A DNA stretch of 64,000 nucleotides, from assembly GCF_003589925.1 (NCBI RefSeq), contig NZ_CP032382.1:3038001-3102000 (forward strand). The letters are read 5' to 3'. This document shows positions 62,414-64,000 of the stretch, one piece after another; position 1 is the first letter of the stretch; every line of letters begins with the position of its first letter. The DNA is from Chryseolinea soli. GTDB lineage: Bacteria; Bacteroidota; Bacteroidia; Cytophagales; Cyclobacteriaceae. The position numbers and the translations under genes were made by a program. The notes under the pieces were generated by a model, which worked only from the letters and a program-made list of their open reading frames with translations, was not told where the DNA came from and searched no databases.

Positions 62414-62808
62414 GGGTTTGCTTTTTTGAAGTGGGTGAGATAGTATGCTCCGCAGGCCAGGCAGATGATCACGGCGGTCAGGTGTGGATATAAGTGGCTG
62501 GTTGTATAACCTGGCTGCGATAGAACAATACAAAAGTCAGCCGCGGGGATAATGGCCCCGGGCAGCAAGACCAGCCCCAGGGTGCGCCACTCCTTTTGCC
62601 ACAGCAGGATGAGAATAATTAATCCGAAGAAAAAATCCCGTGCTCCTTTGATGTACTGAAAAGAGAAATCGCCATGGGTTAAGGTGTTGATGCCAAAGTC
62701 TGTTTCGGCGCCAAGGGGATCGAGGAAGAATCTCAGGCCAATGCATAAGAGACCGATACCAGAGAGGATGCTGATCCAGAAGATTGTTTGTTTTGCGATG
62801 TGTTTCAT
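62410..62808 (-). CDS. DUF4267-like membrane protein
   Basis: 132 residues from ATG 62808 (MKHIAKQTIFWISILSGIGLLCIGLRFFLDP). Four membrane helices and the FGINTLTHGDFSFQYIKGARDFFFGL loop fit the DUF4267 family, in which a conserved K-G-x-R-D is typical. It is cotranscribed with the next small membrane protein by an ATGA overlap. A Crp-type regulator gene lies 71 bases upstream on the same strand and could control the pair. Confidence 0.75.
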   Translation of the reverse strand: MKHIAKQTIFWISILSGIGLLCIGLRFFLDPLGAETDFGINTLTHGDFSFQYIKGARDFFFGLIILILLWQKEWRTLGLVLLPGAIIPAADFCIVLSQPGYTTSHLYPHLTAVIICLACGAYYLTHFKKANP

Positions 62809-62879
62809 GGGTGATGAATGTTTTGTTGATACAAAATTCATCGCTGCGCAACGGATTCTGATGCACCCAGGTTAATAAA

Positions 62880-63455
62880 TCAAGAGACCGATAATCTTTT
62901 CCGGATGCGGCTGAGGGATTGTGGTTTCACGCCCACGTAGGAGGCTATATAATATTGAGACAACCGCTGCTGCAAATCGGGGTGCTGCTGGATGAATTTT
63001 TCGTAGCGGAATTCCGGGGAATCGGTGTAGAAGGAATTTCGCTCTTTCAGGGTTTGTATGAAAACCTGTTCGATGACAAGCCGTCCAAAGCGCTCGCCTT
63101 CCTTTATTTCGGTGTAAAACTGCGGCAAATCATTTCGCGAGATGACCCGCAAGACGCAATCTTCCAGGGCCTGGATGATCTGCTGCGAGGGTGTTTGTGG
63201 TACGAAGCTCTCATAGTTGGAAACAAAGTCATTTTCCTTGGAAAAGCCGTACGTCTTCTCTTCGCCTTCGTCGTTGATGTAATAGCGCATGATGCCTTTT
63301 GTTATAAAGCCAACGTGTTTGCACGTTTCGCCCTCGGCCAGAAAGAAGTCTCCCTTCTTGTAGTTTTTCTCTTTAAAAAGATCTTGTACCAGCTTCTTTT
63401 CCGTTGAAGTAAGCGTGATCAATTGTGTTATGAATTGAATAAGGTCAGCCGCCAT
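62880..63455 (-). CDS. Crp/Fnr family transcriptional regulator
   Basis: 191 residues. The cyclic-nucleotide-binding beta-roll reads KKGDFFLAEGETCKHVGFITKGIMRYYINDEGEEKTYGF and the end is the HTH_Crp-like segment IASYVGVKPQSLSRIRKRLSVS. No cysteine cluster is present, so it is not an Fnr oxygen sensor. The ligand is unknown. It is upstream of two small membrane protein genes and next to a second Crp-type gene on the same strand. Confidence 0.86.
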   Translation of the reverse strand: MAADLIQFITQLITLTSTEKKLVQDLFKEKNYKKGDFFLAEGETCKHVGFITKGIMRYYINDEGEEKTYGFSKENDFVSNYESFVPQTPSQQIIQALEDCVLRVISRNDLPQFYTEIKEGERFGRLVIEQVFIQTLKERNSFYTDSPEFRYEKFIQQHPDLQQRLSQYYIASYVGVKPQSLSRIRKRLSVS

Positions 63456-63502
63456 AGAAGATATTTATTGGATTTGATATTCGCAGGGAAACGCTTGACA
63501 AA

Positions 63503-64000
63503 TTAACGTTTTGATTTAAGCCTGCTCAATGTCTCCTGTGAAATATTCAGGTAAGTTGCCACGACCTTGTTTGGTAAACGCTGGACAATTTTTGGATGGG
63601 TGTCCAGCAGTTGCTTATAACGGTCCGTCGCATCAAGGGTAAGGAACGACATCAGCCTGTTGGTGTTATTTACGTAGGCGTTTTCTAAATAATGCCGGTA
63701 GAACTTTTCCCATGAAGGAATGATCTCCAGCAAATGGTAAAAGTCTTTGTGCGAAATGTAAAGGAGGTTTGTAGGTTCCAATGCCTGGATGAATTCCAAA
63801 GAAGGCTCATTTGAAATGAAGCTGCAGAGTGCCGTCGCGAAATTATTTTCAAAGGCTATATAGCGCGTGGCCTCCTGTCCGTCTTCCGTGATGAAAAATA
63901 TGCGTAAACAACCCTTGCCAACGAAAAAGGTTCGTTGGCTGGTTTGTCCCCGAATGACTAATAGTTCGTTTTTTTCAACTTCCAGGGGCTCGAAATAAGA
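63503..64000 (-). CDS. Crp/Fnr family transcriptional regulator (5' end outside the window)
   Basis: The frame runs open to the right edge, so the N-terminus is missing; 165 residues are visible. They comprise the beta-roll (VEKNELLVIRGQTSQRTFFVGKGCLRIFFITEDGQEATRYIAFENNFATALCSFI), a dimer helix, and the HTH VVATYLNISQETLSRLKSKR. It lies 47 bases upstream of the second Crp-type gene on the same strand. The two share the family plan but differ widely in sequence, so they are paralogues rather than a recent duplication. Confidence 0.84.
   Translation of the reverse strand, partial: SYFEPLEVEKNELLVIRGQTSQRTFFVGKGCLRIFFITEDGQEATRYIAFENNFATALCSFISNEPSLEFIQALEPTNLLYISHKDFYHLLEIIPSWEKFYRHYLENAYVNNTNRLMSFLTLDATDRYKQLLDTHPKIVQRLPNKVVATYLNISQETLSRLKSKR

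Overview
The window looks like a chromosome segment of a member of the Bacteroidota, most likely order Cytophagales (Chryseolinea/Ohtaekwangia-like). The grounds are a gliding-motility/T9SS type B C-terminal domain protein, two MacB/FtsX permeases with the cytoplasmic prefix domain (one coupled to PadR), a propeller-type sensor kinase, an Hc1-like histone, few recognisable Shine-Dalgarno sites, and promoter-like TTTG / TAnnTTTG elements. This placement is inference. Most of the sequence is about half GC. Several patches are visibly more AT-rich (about 31.6-32.3 kb, 41.7-48.5 kb and 54.9-56.8 kb).

Layout. 0-9.9 kb is a DNA repair and mutagenesis block on the minus strand: dinB (Pol IV), a 2H phosphoesterase, recQ, a DnaE-type polymerase with a degenerate PHP site, and an M23 peptidase. 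A divergent XRE-S24 (LexA-like) repressor faces it. Two copies of an ACTAA-N5-TTAGT palindrome lie in front of dinB, and a strongly structured, possibly transcribed stretch lies between dinB and the repressor. 9.9-17.7 kb holds a secreted Hint-domain protein, lipoproteins, three tRNAs (Leu-CAG, Leu-GAG, Thr-CGT), crcB, an Rrf2 regulator with a 1-Cys peroxiredoxin, and a flavin monooxygenase coupled to a 49-residue ORF. 17.7-25.2 kb is a complete isoleucine/valine operon (ilvE-D-B-N-C-A). It is preceded by what reads as a classical attenuator: a 40-codon leader peptide with a Leu/Ile/Val run, a terminator, and a competing antiterminator pairing.

25.5-41.6 kb holds alkylation repair (AlkA-like glycosylase and ogt), an FtsX permease, a degenerate PLD-like protein, an AAC(6')-like acetyltransferase, an aminotransferase, AraC and cytochrome c genes, rlmD, the T9SS protein and a TPR/SH3 protein. 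At 41.6 kb tRNA-Lys is followed by partial copies of its own 3' end, each with its own terminator. Behind them sits an AT-rich two-gene operon (DUF6493-like solenoid plus SWIM zinc-finger protein), the best candidate here for an acquired, poorly described system. 46-56 kb is a mix of regulators, small enzymes, a second FtsX permease with PadR, and decayed fragments. 56.7-60.2 kb is a propeller sensor kinase broken by a single-base frameshift. 60.3-64 kb carries an Hc1-like histone, a Fic protein with an array of GCGGAGAAT half-sites over its start, two small membrane proteins and two Crp/Fnr-type genes, the last running off the window.

All assignments were made by reading translations and motifs; no database search was possible.
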